Shown piece after piece: positions 8,227 to 16,775 of a DNA stretch of 64,000 bases. The translations under genes and the position numbers were made by a program. The first letter of the stretch is position 1. Every line of letters starts with the position of its first letter. The notes under the pieces were generated by a model that was not told the DNA's origin, made no database searches, and worked only from the letters and a program-made list of their open reading frames with translations. The DNA is from Erysipelothrix rhusiopathiae (GTDB lineage: Bacteria; Bacillota_I; Bacilli_A; Erysipelotrichales; Erysipelotrichaceae): assembly GCF_900637845.1 (NCBI RefSeq), contig NZ_LR134439.1, forward strand, positions 1,612,001 to 1,676,000. Reading direction: 5' to 3'.

Positions 8227-9605
8227 GCTTTTTTTACGGAATAGAAGAATGAAGTACCTACACCAAGTTCTGATTCAACCCAATATTTTGACCCACTAGC
8301 ATCACAAATCGCTTTAACGATCGATAATCCAAGTCCACTACTGGAACCACTTCGCTGATAATTTTTATCAATTTTATAGTATCGATCCCAAATATGATCA
8401 ATAATATCCGGACTGATTCCGATTCCGTGATCTGTCACTGAAACAACAACAAGATCACCCTCAACGTCTGCTTTTATTACGATAACATTATCGTTACCAA
8501 CATACTTGGTGGCATTGTTAATGTAATTGTAAAGAACCTGTCCCATTTTTATTTCATCCGCTACCACCATTAAATTGGGGTCACAATGAATTTCAAAATG
8601 CAGATCCAGCGCTAAGAATAAATGAGTTGTAGCACGAATTTGCTGTAACATAAAATATTCAGTTTCTTTAATATCAAAAACATTGGCCTCGTATTTAGAC
8701 AGTGTCAACATATCATTTACCAAACGCTCCAAATGATTAACTTCATCTACAATAACATTAAGATGCTGTTCACGCATTTCGGGATTATCTCCTGAGATAT
8801 CCTGAATCATTTCTGCATAAGCTTTAATCATTGTTAATGGGGTTTTGATATCATGGGAAACGTTCGCAACCAAATCTCTACGTAATTCGTCGGTTTTCCG
8901 AAACTCTTGTGTAGCATAATTTAATGTGCTGGCAAGTGTTTCAACTTCAGAATAATCATTTCCTTCAAAATCTACTGATAAATCGCCATCTGCTAACTTT
9001 TTAGCACTATTTGTAATTTTAGTAATAGGACTTGAAAGCCGCTTTGATAAAATAAAAGCAACAATTGTCGCAACACTAAATACTACAAGAGCCAACAATC
9101 CAAATTGTCTTTTTAAAACAAATACCGTTGAATCTAAAAGCTTTATAGGAGAAATCACAAAAATATAATTGGGTTTACCATTTATAAGTGTACTTCTTCC
9201 ATAAAAATACATTCCTTGTTCATGAATTCCATTATTAAAATTAATCGAAAAATCATGGGTCGGAGCATTGTCAGCCATAATCATGTATTCTTTCATTGTT
9301 GAGTTTTTAAGATTGTTTAACTGACAAGGAATATTTGGGTTCTCACCAATATAAGTACGAACCCCAAGATCATTATAGATACTAATACACATATTTTCCG
9401 TAGCTAGAATTTTTCCTGTTGCTTCCTCGACGATTGAAATATCCGATCGTTCTAATAACCGTTCAATCTCAGTAACCTTCATTTGAATTGTTTGAGATCG
9501 ATTGCGTTCGTAATAAGGTCCTATAAACGAAATTTGTAACATCCATAAAAATAACAGCATAATCCCTGTTAGTAATAGGAAATAGAACCAAATACGAAAT
9601 GCCAT
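8220..9605 (-). CDS. Two-component sensor histidine kinase
   Basis: 461 residues from the ATG at 9605. TM1 spans about residues 6-25, an extracellular sensor of roughly 140 residues follows, then TM2 (about 170-188), HAMP, and HisKA with the phospho-acceptor in NVSHDIKTPL (His near 251). The HATPase domain shows the N box (YNYINNATKYVG), G1 (VTDHGIGISPD) and G2 (GSSSGLGLSIVKAICDASG). A longer frame opens inside the regulator gene, but the start just after the regulator stop places TM1 correctly; the SD there is weak, suggesting coupling. Signal sensed is unknown. Confidence 0.88.
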   Translation of the reverse strand: MAFRIWFYFLLLTGIMLLFLWMLQISFIGPYYERNRSQTIQMKVTEIERLLERSDISIVEEATGKILATENMCISIYNDLGVRTYIGENPNIPCQLNNLKNSTMKEYMIMADNAPTHDFSINFNNGIHEQGMYFYGRSTLINGKPNYIFVISPIKLLDSTVFVLKRQFGLLALVVFSVATIVAFILSKRLSSPITKITNSAKKLADGDLSVDFEGNDYSEVETLASTLNYATQEFRKTDELRRDLVANVSHDIKTPLTMIKAYAEMIQDISGDNPEMREQHLNVIVDEVNHLERLVNDMLTLSKYEANVFDIKETEYFMLQQIRATTHLFLALDLHFEIHCDPNLMVVADEIKMGQVLYNYINNATKYVGNDNVIVIKADVEGDLVVVSVTDHGIGISPDIIDHIWDRYYKIDKNYQRSGSSSGLGLSIVKAICDASGSKYWVESELGVGTSFFYSVKKAK

Positions 9606-9609
9606 ATTC

Positions 9610-10278
9610 TTAGTTGTTGATTTCAAACTTGTAACCTGTTCCACGAACCGTAACAATATAGTCACGATATGGACCTAAGTTTTGTCTTAACATTTTAATA
9701 TGAGTATCGACGGTACGATAGTCACCATAATAATTATAATTCCATACTTTATCTAATAGCACATCGCGTGATAATGCTTGATCTTTATGTTGAATCAGGA
9801 AGACCAACAGATCAAACTCTTTCGGTGTGACATTAATACGTTCACCATCAATGATTAAATTACGTCCGGTAATATCAACTTCAAGACCACCAAATGAATA
9901 AACACTGTGTTTCATCCCTTTGGCACGTTCACTCACAGCTTTAATACGAGCCATTAATTCTTTAGGTGAGAACGGTTTTGTGACATAGTCATCAATCCCC
10001 AATTCAAACCCTAGCAACTTATCGAACTCCTCTTGACGTGCAGATAACATAATTATCGGAACATCTTTGATTTTCTTTATTTCACGACATGCAGTAAAAC
10101 CATCAAGATTTGGCATCATGATATCTAAAACCACAACATCATAGTCATTACTTTTGACCATTTCAATTGCTTCAGCTCCATCGGACGCCTCATCACATAA
10201 TAACCCCGTTGCCTTTGCATATTCCTTGGCAACTTCTCTAATTTTTTCTTCATCATCTACAATCAAAAATCTAACCAT
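9610..10278 (-). CDS. OmpR/PhoB-family response regulator
   Basis: 222 residues. Receiver domain with acidic pair DDEE at 8-11, phosphorylation site Asp52 in VVVLDIMMPNLDG, and the conserved Lys in DYVTKPFSPKEL. A C-terminal winged-helix DNA-binding domain (about 125-222) includes VTPKEFDLLVFL and YRTVDTHIKMLRQNLG. The cognate kinase follows 4 bases downstream. dnaE lies 20 bases upstream on the same strand and I see no strong promoter between them, so co-transcription is possible. Target genes unknown. Confidence 0.93.
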   Translation of the reverse strand: MVRFLIVDDEEKIREVAKEYAKATGLLCDEASDGAEAIEMVKSNDYDVVVLDIMMPNLDGFTACREIKKIKDVPIIMLSARQEEFDKLLGFELGIDDYVTKPFSPKELMARIKAVSERAKGMKHSVYSFGGLEVDITGRNLIIDGERINVTPKEFDLLVFLIQHKDQALSRDVLLDKVWNYNYYGDYRTVDTHIKMLRQNLGPYRDYIVTVRGTGYKFEINN

Positions 10279-10298
10279 GTGAATTCACCTCTTTCATT

Positions 10299-13200
10299 TT
10301 ATGATTCGTGAAACTCCGGTTTTGAATCAAATCGATACATATCCATTATGATCAAAGATCCTGGTTCACGCATCTGCCCCTTCACTAAGACAAGTGCTCC
10401 TATTTCTAGGTTCACTTTTATTTTATCATATACTGACGGAAATACCACTCCATCAATCAAACCTGTATCATCGCTTAACTGAATAAAGGCCATTTGGTCC
10501 CCTTTTTTGGTTCGATGCAGCTTAATTCGATCGACCATGGCGATGATTCTAAAATATTTATCACGAACTTTGACCTCAATCAGCGAATCCGATTCATGCT
10601 TTTTCTTCAAACGTAAGGTTGGATGTTCACTGAAATAAAATCCTAAAACAACCAATTCATCATTTAAAACTTGTCTTCGATTTTCAGATACCACTGTAAA
10701 AATGGGTTCACTGATTAAATCCATATTTAATGATGATTGACCATCTTTTTCAACACGAATGATATTCGCATAGCGCAATGCCTCTTCAAGTGATGCAATC
10801 ATACTTAGACGATCTGAATTTAAATAATCAAATGCACCCGCTTGAATAAGTAATTCAAACTGGTTTTTCTTAATTCCTACAAGGTTTAAACGACTGATGG
10901 CATTATAGTAATTTAAATACGGACCATTATCATGAACCTCATTTTGAATTTTGGTACCGATACTCTTACTAATACCTTTAATAACGGTAAATGGCAAACG
11001 AATTGCATAGCCCTCAAGTGTATAACTGTTACGGCTTTGCTCTAGATTAACAGGACGCAAATCGACCTTTCGTCGTCGACATTCGTCAATGTATTGGCGT
11101 GTTTTAACTTCACTACCAATAACACTGGTTAAAAGATACGTATAGAACAAGTGAGGATAATTAGCCTTTAAATATGACAATTGATAAGCAATTAACCCAT
11201 ACGCGACGGAGTGAGATTTATTAAAACCATAGTTTGCGAATTTATAAATAAGCGAGAAAAGTTCTTCCGCAAATGTTTCCTTATGGCCCTTATCAATACA
11301 TCCTTGTATGAATTCTGTTTTTAAACCATCAAGTTCTTTAGCATTCTTTTTACCCATTGCTTTTCTTAAAATATCTGCTCGAGCTAAACTAAATCCAGCC
11401 ATGATTTGAGCAACTTGCATGATCTGTTCTTGATAGATCAGAATGCCATTGGTACTTTCTGTAATTCTCTTCAAGTCATCATGGATGTATTTAACCTTTT
11501 CTGGATGATCGCGATTTTCCAAGTACAAGGGAATATTTTCCATCGGACCCGGTCTAAATAGTGCGACTGTATCGACGATATCACTAAACTTATGTGGTTT
11601 AACTTTCTTTAAAAGCGCCTTCATTCCATCCGATTCGAGTTGGAAAACACCAACCGTCTCTGCCCGTGATATTAGTTCGTACGTTTTTTGATCATCCAAT
11701 GGAATTGACATAATATCAAATGCTTCGGATTCATTAATTTGTCGACTAATATTATCAATAATTGTTAGATTTCTCAAACCTAAAAAATCAATTTTCACAA
11801 GACCAATGGACTCAAGATGACTCATCTCGTATTGAACCGCTTTTGTTTCCGAATCCAACTGAATAACTGGAACAACAACATCAAGCGGCTTCTTGCTTAA
11901 AACAATACCTGCCGCATGCGTTGAAGTATGTCTTGGCATCCCCTCTATTTTACATGCGAGTTCAAAGGTCTTTTTCAAAAGATCCTCTGATTGAATAAGC
12001 GATTTAAATCGACTGTTTTTATTATAATTGTCTCTTAATCCCATCATCGGATCAATCAACTTTGATACTTGATCGACTTTACGAATGGGAACTTGTAAAA
12101 CACGTGCTGTATCACGGAAAGCTTGACGTGCTTTAAGTGTCCCAAAGGTTACAATGTGCGCAACATAATCATCACCATATTTATTTCTCACGTAATCAAT
12201 TACGTATTGCCGTTTATCATCCGGAAAATCAATATCAATATCCGGCATTGAAACACGTTCTGGGTTTAAAAAACGTTCAAACAACAGGTCGTATTCAATG
12301 GGATCAATTTCGACGATACCCAAGCAATATGCGACAAGTGAACCTGCAGAACTCCCACGCCCTGGCCCTACATAAATCCCCGCCTTCTTAGCATAACGAA
12401 TAACATCGTAAACAATTAAGAAATAATCGGTAAAATTCATCTCGTTGATAATTTTCAGCTCATAATTCAAGCGTTCACGATATTTTTCTGGAACAGAATT
12501 GTTTAACCTCCGTTTCAAACCAAAGTGACTTAGTTGTTCTAAGAAAACCTTATTACTTACTTCTTGATGGGTTTCAAATTCCGGTAACTCCGTTTTAAGA
12601 TTCATAATTGACACATTACACATTTCAGCGATTGTATCAGTTAGTGATAGCTCTGCTTCGGTATAAAGAACTTTAAAATCATCGTCACTAATAAAGTTTC
12701 GATTCGGCGAAGACACAAGCGTTTTATCTTCTAAATACGTGCTCTTATCGATTGCTTGTAGTGCTCGAAACGCTTCCTCATCGTCTTTATTTTCATAATA
12801 CACTTTAGGAAGTGCAACACATTCAATTTCACGTAAAACAGCCATTTGTCGGAGCTGATCATTAACATTTGAAAAGAATCCGGATTCTTGATGGGATAAA
12901 CCAATATAAAAATATGAAAACATCTTTTTTAAACGTTCCATCGTATTCGCAACCTCATCAAGATTTTTACTCAACATGCCTTTTTCAAATGGACCTTGTT
13001 CTGAATACGCGATAAATATTAATTCAGATTCAAAAGGCACTACATCCGCTTCGGAAATATAAGCTTGTTTTGAGAGTAAATATGATAAATGGATTAAGCC
13101 TTGATACCCCTCGTTTGTTCGTGCAAGCACTAATGAATCGTAATAAGACTCATCTTCCAAGATTGTAATTTCCATGCCATAAATCGGTTTAATATGATGT

Positions 13201-13364
13201 TTACGTGCTGCATCATAAAAATCTAATGCACCAAAAAGAACATGCCGATCTGTTAAGGCGATGCTCTTTGATTCATTATGTTTTGCTTTTTCGCAGATTA
13301 ATTCAACAGGCATCATTCCCTTTAAAAGAGAATAATGACTGCGGACCATTAAGTGTGTCGCCAT
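10299..13364 (-). CDS. dnaE: DNA polymerase III alpha subunit DnaE
   Basis: 1021 residues from the ATG at 13364 (MATHLMVRSHYSLLKGMMP), preceded by GAGGTGG. An N-terminal PHP domain (HYSLLKG, ALTDRHVLFGALDFY) is followed by the C-family catalytic palm with GPGRGSSAGSLVAYCLG and the acidic active site MPDIDIDFPDD. The fingers, helix-hairpin-helix region and a C-terminal OB fold (about 930-1010) follow. The length and lack of an exonuclease insert mark the DnaE type rather than PolC; in Bacillus this enzyme extends primers on the lagging strand. A frame extending 27 bases further upstream is unsupported. Confidence 0.96.
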   Translation of the reverse strand: MATHLMVRSHYSLLKGMMPVELICEKAKHNESKSIALTDRHVLFGALDFYDAARKHHIKPIYGMEITILEDESYYDSLVLARTNEGYQGLIHLSYLLSKQAYISEADVVPFESELIFIAYSEQGPFEKGMLSKNLDEVANTMERLKKMFSYFYIGLSHQESGFFSNVNDQLRQMAVLREIECVALPKVYYENKDDEEAFRALQAIDKSTYLEDKTLVSSPNRNFISDDDFKVLYTEAELSLTDTIAEMCNVSIMNLKTELPEFETHQEVSNKVFLEQLSHFGLKRRLNNSVPEKYRERLNYELKIINEMNFTDYFLIVYDVIRYAKKAGIYVGPGRGSSAGSLVAYCLGIVEIDPIEYDLLFERFLNPERVSMPDIDIDFPDDKRQYVIDYVRNKYGDDYVAHIVTFGTLKARQAFRDTARVLQVPIRKVDQVSKLIDPMMGLRDNYNKNSRFKSLIQSEDLLKKTFELACKIEGMPRHTSTHAAGIVLSKKPLDVVVPVIQLDSETKAVQYEMSHLESIGLVKIDFLGLRNLTIIDNISRQINESEAFDIMSIPLDDQKTYELISRAETVGVFQLESDGMKALLKKVKPHKFSDIVDTVALFRPGPMENIPLYLENRDHPEKVKYIHDDLKRITESTNGILIYQEQIMQVAQIMAGFSLARADILRKAMGKKNAKELDGLKTEFIQGCIDKGHKETFAEELFSLIYKFANYGFNKSHSVAYGLIAYQLSYLKANYPHLFYTYLLTSVIGSEVKTRQYIDECRRRKVDLRPVNLEQSRNSYTLEGYAIRLPFTVIKGISKSIGTKIQNEVHDNGPYLNYYNAISRLNLVGIKKNQFELLIQAGAFDYLNSDRLSMIASLEEALRYANIIRVEKDGQSSLNMDLISEPIFTVVSENRRQVLNDELVVLGFYFSEHPTLRLKKKHESDSLIEVKVRDKYFRIIAMVDRIKLHRTKKGDQMAFIQLSDDTGLIDGVVFPSVYDKIKVNLEIGALVLVKGQMREPGSLIIMDMYRFDSKPEFHES

Positions 13365-13395
13365 TTTGCCACCTCTAACATCATTATACATGAAA

Positions 13396-13420
13396 AAACA
13401 TCGCTATAATAGCGATGTTT
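13396..13420 (-). terminator. Terminator after nrnA
   Basis: AAACATCGCTA (13396-13406) pairs with TAGCGATGTTT (13410-13420), followed on the minus strand by TTTTTTC. It includes the nrnA stop codon. An extended -10-like TGTATAAT (13383-13388) lies just beyond and could start the dnaE transcript with a very short leader, though its -35 is weak. Confidence 0.82.
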
Positions 13421-14327
13421 CTGCCAATTCATTGATTAATGTATCCATAGTTTCATGCGTCAAACCTTTAATGCCACAGGCTAAACGATGCCCTCCACCG
13501 TTATAACGTTGCGCAATGGTATTGATGGTATTGTTTTGAGACCTTAACGAAGCCTTAAAGGTTCCATCTTCCGTCTGGATGAACAATCCCCAAATTTTAA
13601 ACTCACGAACTCCAGCCATTGATCCAGTAAACATTTTCGCATCTGATTCTGTAATTTGCATTTGGTCAAGTAAAACCTGATCAATGATCACATAAGCAAA
13701 TGCACCTTTAACCTGAATGTGGTTTTGAATTTCACGATTAATTTCAAAATTTCTACGTGTTCGTAAAAAGAGTGCATGATTAAGTTTTGTGATATTCGCA
13801 CCTTCGTCCATCAGCCAAGCTGCAGCACGAAGTGTTTTTGATGAAGTTGTTTCAATTGAAAATTTTTGTGTATCCGTCAAAATACCTGAAAGAAGTGTAT
13901 TCGCAACGGATTCGTCCATTTTCATTTGGAGATCGTGTAATAAGTCTGCAACAATTTCGCAAACACTTCCACGACCTGAATCAACAATCTGTAAATCACC
14001 ATAAGCATCCACTTCAGGATGATGATCAATCTTAATGATTGTCTTTGCTTCTTGATAACGTTGATCATCAATTCGCTCTTGGTTTGCACTATCCAGTACA
14101 ATTGCTAAAAATGTTCCGAGTTCTTCTACACAATCCATGGGTTCATAAATCGTAAAATTATGAAGATCACTTCCTAACATCAAAATTTCCTTTTCAGGAT
14201 AATTAAGCTTTAACCATTTTGCAAGTCCAACTTGAGACCCTAATGCGTCTCCATCCGGCTGAACATGACGAAATAAGCAAATTTTATCAAAGGACTCAAC
14301 GTATTCTAGAAATTTAGTTTTGTTCAT
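13404..14327 (-). CDS. nrnA: DHH-family oligoribonuclease/pAp phosphatase NrnA
   Basis: 307 residues from the ATG at 14327 (MNKTKFLEYV). The DHH domain shows RHVQPDGDALGSQ, a VLDSAN segment and IIKIDHHPEVDAYGD; the C-terminal DHHA1 domain has NGGGHRLACG. NrnA degrades short RNA oligomers to mononucleotides and dephosphorylates pAp in Bacillus, and relatives can cleave cyclic dinucleotide products such as pApA. The start overlaps the ackA stop by 14 bases. Upstream TTG and ATG codons in the same frame exist, but they extend into ackA without a convincing SD. Confidence 0.88.
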   Translation of the reverse strand: MNKTKFLEYVESFDKICLFRHVQPDGDALGSQVGLAKWLKLNYPEKEILMLGSDLHNFTIYEPMDCVEELGTFLAIVLDSANQERIDDQRYQEAKTIIKIDHHPEVDAYGDLQIVDSGRGSVCEIVADLLHDLQMKMDESVANTLLSGILTDTQKFSIETTSSKTLRAAAWLMDEGANITKLNHALFLRTRRNFEINREIQNHIQVKGAFAYVIIDQVLLDQMQITESDAKMFTGSMAGVREFKIWGLFIQTEDGTFKASLRSQNNTINTIAQRYNGGGHRLACGIKGLTHETMDTLINELAETSLL

Positions 14328-15516
14328 TGTGAATACGGTAAGCATCTGTCGCAATGACTAATTCTTCATTTGTTGGACAAACCCAAATATCCATTGATGA
14401 AGCATCAGTGCTTAATTTAACTTCCTTACCACGTGTTTTATTGTTTAATTCACGATCATAATCAAGTTTTAAACCTGGTTGCAATACATCTAAAATTGCT
14501 TCACGAGTCCCTGTATCATTTTCTCCAAGTCCTGCTGTAAAGACAAGTCCATCAACATGACCTAATTGAAGTGCATAGGCTCCAACGTATTCTAATACAC
14601 GTTGTGCATACATCTTACGTGTTAAAATAGCACGCTCATTACCTTCGTCGATGCCGTTTTCGATATCACGTGCATCACTTGAGATTCCACTAATTCCTGC
14701 CATACCTGATTTTTTATTGAAGATATCAAGAACTTCTACTGCAGTAATATCAAGCTTACGCATTAAGTAAGTTACGATTGCAGGATCTAAATCCCCTGTA
14801 CGTGTACCCATCATTAATCCAGCTAATGGTGTAAATCCCATCGATGTATTAACACATTTTCCACCTTTAACAGCAGAAATTGATGCACCATTTCCTAAGT
14901 GAAGTGTAATCAAGTTAACATCTTCAACTTTTTTACCCATTAATTCAGCTGTACGTTGTGCTACGTATTCATGTGAAATACCGTGAGCACCATATCGACG
15001 AACCGCTAAATCGCTGTAGTATTCGTATGGTAAAGCATACATAAACACTTCTTCAGGCATAGTTTGATGGAAAGCAGTATCAAATGCAAAGATATGTGTT
15101 GCATTTGGTAGTGCTTCTTTAAATGCGCGATATCCAATCAAGTTTGCTGGATTATGTAATGGCGCTAAGTCTGCAAGTTCTTCAACTTGTGCTACTGACA
15201 CTTCATCACATACTGCACTACCTTGGAAATATTCACCACCATGAACAACACGATGACCTGCAGCTACAATTTCTGATAAATCAGAAACGATATTTTTTTC
15301 CACAAGACCTTTTAACACAAGATCAACCGCTACGTGATGATCAGGAATATCCAATGTATTGGTATCTTTTTGATCGCTGTATTTAAATGTGATAATTCCA
15401 TCATTTAAACCAATACGTTCCACAATTCCACTTGTAAGCACTTCTGCTTCTGGCATTTCTAGTAATTGAAATTTCAATGAACTACTTCCGGCATTTACCG
15501 CTAAAACTTTACTCAT
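14314..15516 (-). CDS. ackA: Acetate kinase
   Basis: 400 residues, the usual length. The ATG at 15516 (MSKVLAVNAGSSSLKFQLL) follows GAGGAGGAAATT. Signatures are the N-terminal phosphate-binding NAGSSSLKF, the ITLHLGNGAS segment, and MGTRTGDLDPAI. It interconverts acetyl phosphate plus ADP with acetate plus ATP, the substrate-level phosphorylation step of mixed-acid fermentation. Unusually it is embedded in the smc-ftsY-ylxM run, overlapping ylxM by 8 bases and nrnA by 14. pta is not in the window. Confidence 0.97.
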   Translation of the reverse strand: MSKVLAVNAGSSSLKFQLLEMPEAEVLTSGIVERIGLNDGIITFKYSDQKDTNTLDIPDHHVAVDLVLKGLVEKNIVSDLSEIVAAGHRVVHGGEYFQGSAVCDEVSVAQVEELADLAPLHNPANLIGYRAFKEALPNATHIFAFDTAFHQTMPEEVFMYALPYEYYSDLAVRRYGAHGISHEYVAQRTAELMGKKVEDVNLITLHLGNGASISAVKGGKCVNTSMGFTPLAGLMMGTRTGDLDPAIVTYLMRKLDITAVEVLDIFNKKSGMAGISGISSDARDIENGIDEGNERAILTRKMYAQRVLEYVGAYALQLGHVDGLVFTAGLGENDTGTREAILDVLQPGLKLDYDRELNNKTRGKEVKLSTDASSMDIWVCPTNEELVIATDAYRIHNEQN

Positions 15517-15826
15517 AATTTCCTCCTCTATTGAAATCATCTAAGATTTTATTGACTTCCCCATCCCCAAGGGCATAAAGTTTATCAAATAATTTTTGAT
15601 AGGATGTCGCAACTCCCAACTTTTGCTCATACTCTTCGAGTAATCTGGTTGTTCGATTTAAGTTATCATAAACAGCCGAACGACTAATATTAAGGATATC
15701 CGCAATTTCTTGATATGACAAGTCATCTTGGTAATAATATTGAAAAACTTGTATTTGTTTTTCTGTTAACAAACTTTCATAGTAATCAAAGAGTCGATTT
15801 AGCTCGACTGCTTTCTCAACGCTCAT
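15509..15826 (-). CDS. ylxM: YlxM family helix-turn-helix protein (SRP-associated)
   Basis: 105 residues from the ATG at 15826 (MSVEKAVELNRLFDYYESLL). The sigma-70 region-4-like helix-turn-helix LSYQEIADILNISRSAVYD defines the UPF0122/YlxM family. In other Gram-positives it is encoded with ffh or ftsY and modulates the signal recognition particle. Here it overlaps the ftsY stop by 11 bases, but ffh is not next to it; ackA is. The longer upstream frame is rejected because it lies inside ftsY and encodes a hydrophobic tail absent from the family. Confidence 0.88.
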   Translation of the reverse strand: MSVEKAVELNRLFDYYESLLTEKQIQVFQYYYQDDLSYQEIADILNISRSAVYDNLNRTTRLLEEYEQKLGVATSYQKLFDKLYALGDGEVNKILDDFNRGGNYE

Positions 15827-16775
15827 GATTATCATTAACAAGATGATACAGATAGCTTTCAATATCGAAAGCTCTAAGATCCCCCACTGTTTCTCCTAAA
15901 CCAATATGGCTTACCTTGAGATCCAATTCATCTTTAATACTCAACAGCACCCCGCCTTTGGGCGAACCATCGAGTTTTGTAACGATTAAAGAATTAACAG
16001 GAGTCACTTCAGTAAAGGTTTTCGCTTGAGATAATCCGTTTTGACCTGTATTTCCATCAATAACAAGATAAGTGTGATCGATACTTCCAACTTCACGTTC
16101 TAAAACACGCTTCATTTTTTCAAGTTCTTTCATGAGATTCACTTTATTTTGTAAACGACCAGCACTATCACAAATCATGACATCGAAATCATGTTCCTTG
16201 GCATATCGTGCCGCATCAACATAAACTGATGCGGGATCTTGATTATCCTTACCTCCAACAAAGTCCACTCCGATTTCATCGGCCCAAACTTTGAGTTGAT
16301 TACTTCCAGCAGCTCTAAATGTGTCACCACCTACTAATAAGACTTTATAGCCTTCTTGTTGATAGTTGTACGCCAATTTAGCACATGTTGTTGTTTTTCC
16401 TGAACCGTTCACACCAACAACCAGAATTGCATTAAGTCGTCCCGGTTCGATTGCATAAGGTTCTAGATTATCACCATACTGTCTTAAAATTACTTCAACA
16501 AGAGTCTCCAATGCTTCCTCTTCACTCATTGAGGCTTTAACATTTTTTCTAAATGTTTTAATAATTTTTTGTGCACTCTTCAACGAGACATCACTTTGAA
16601 TCAAAACTGCTAAAAGATGATCATACCAAGCATCATCAAACTTTGGTTTCCCAGTGAACATTTGTTTTAACTTATTACCAAAAGATGCTTTAGTAGAATC
16701 TAAACCCGTTGAGTAAAGTTCCTGTTCTTTTTGATCTTTTTTATTCGATTTTTTAAACATATCAAAAAATCCCAT
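15816..16775 (-). CDS. ftsY: Signal recognition particle receptor FtsY
   Basis: 319 residues: a short charged N-terminus in place of a long acidic A domain, then the N and G domains. GTPase motifs are VGVNGSGKTTTCAKLA, GGDTFRAAGSNQL, CDSAGR and TKLDGSPKGG. FtsY docks ribosome-Ffh complexes at the membrane for co-translational insertion. It begins at the smc stop (TAATG) and overlaps ylxM, so smc-ftsY-ylxM is one translationally coupled unit. Confidence 0.96.
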   Translation of the reverse strand: MGFFDMFKKSNKKDQKEQELYSTGLDSTKASFGNKLKQMFTGKPKFDDAWYDHLLAVLIQSDVSLKSAQKIIKTFRKNVKASMSEEEALETLVEVILRQYGDNLEPYAIEPGRLNAILVVGVNGSGKTTTCAKLAYNYQQEGYKVLLVGGDTFRAAGSNQLKVWADEIGVDFVGGKDNQDPASVYVDAARYAKEHDFDVMICDSAGRLQNKVNLMKELEKMKRVLEREVGSIDHTYLVIDGNTGQNGLSQAKTFTEVTPVNSLIVTKLDGSPKGGVLLSIKDELDLKVSHIGLGETVGDLRAFDIESYLYHLVNDNHER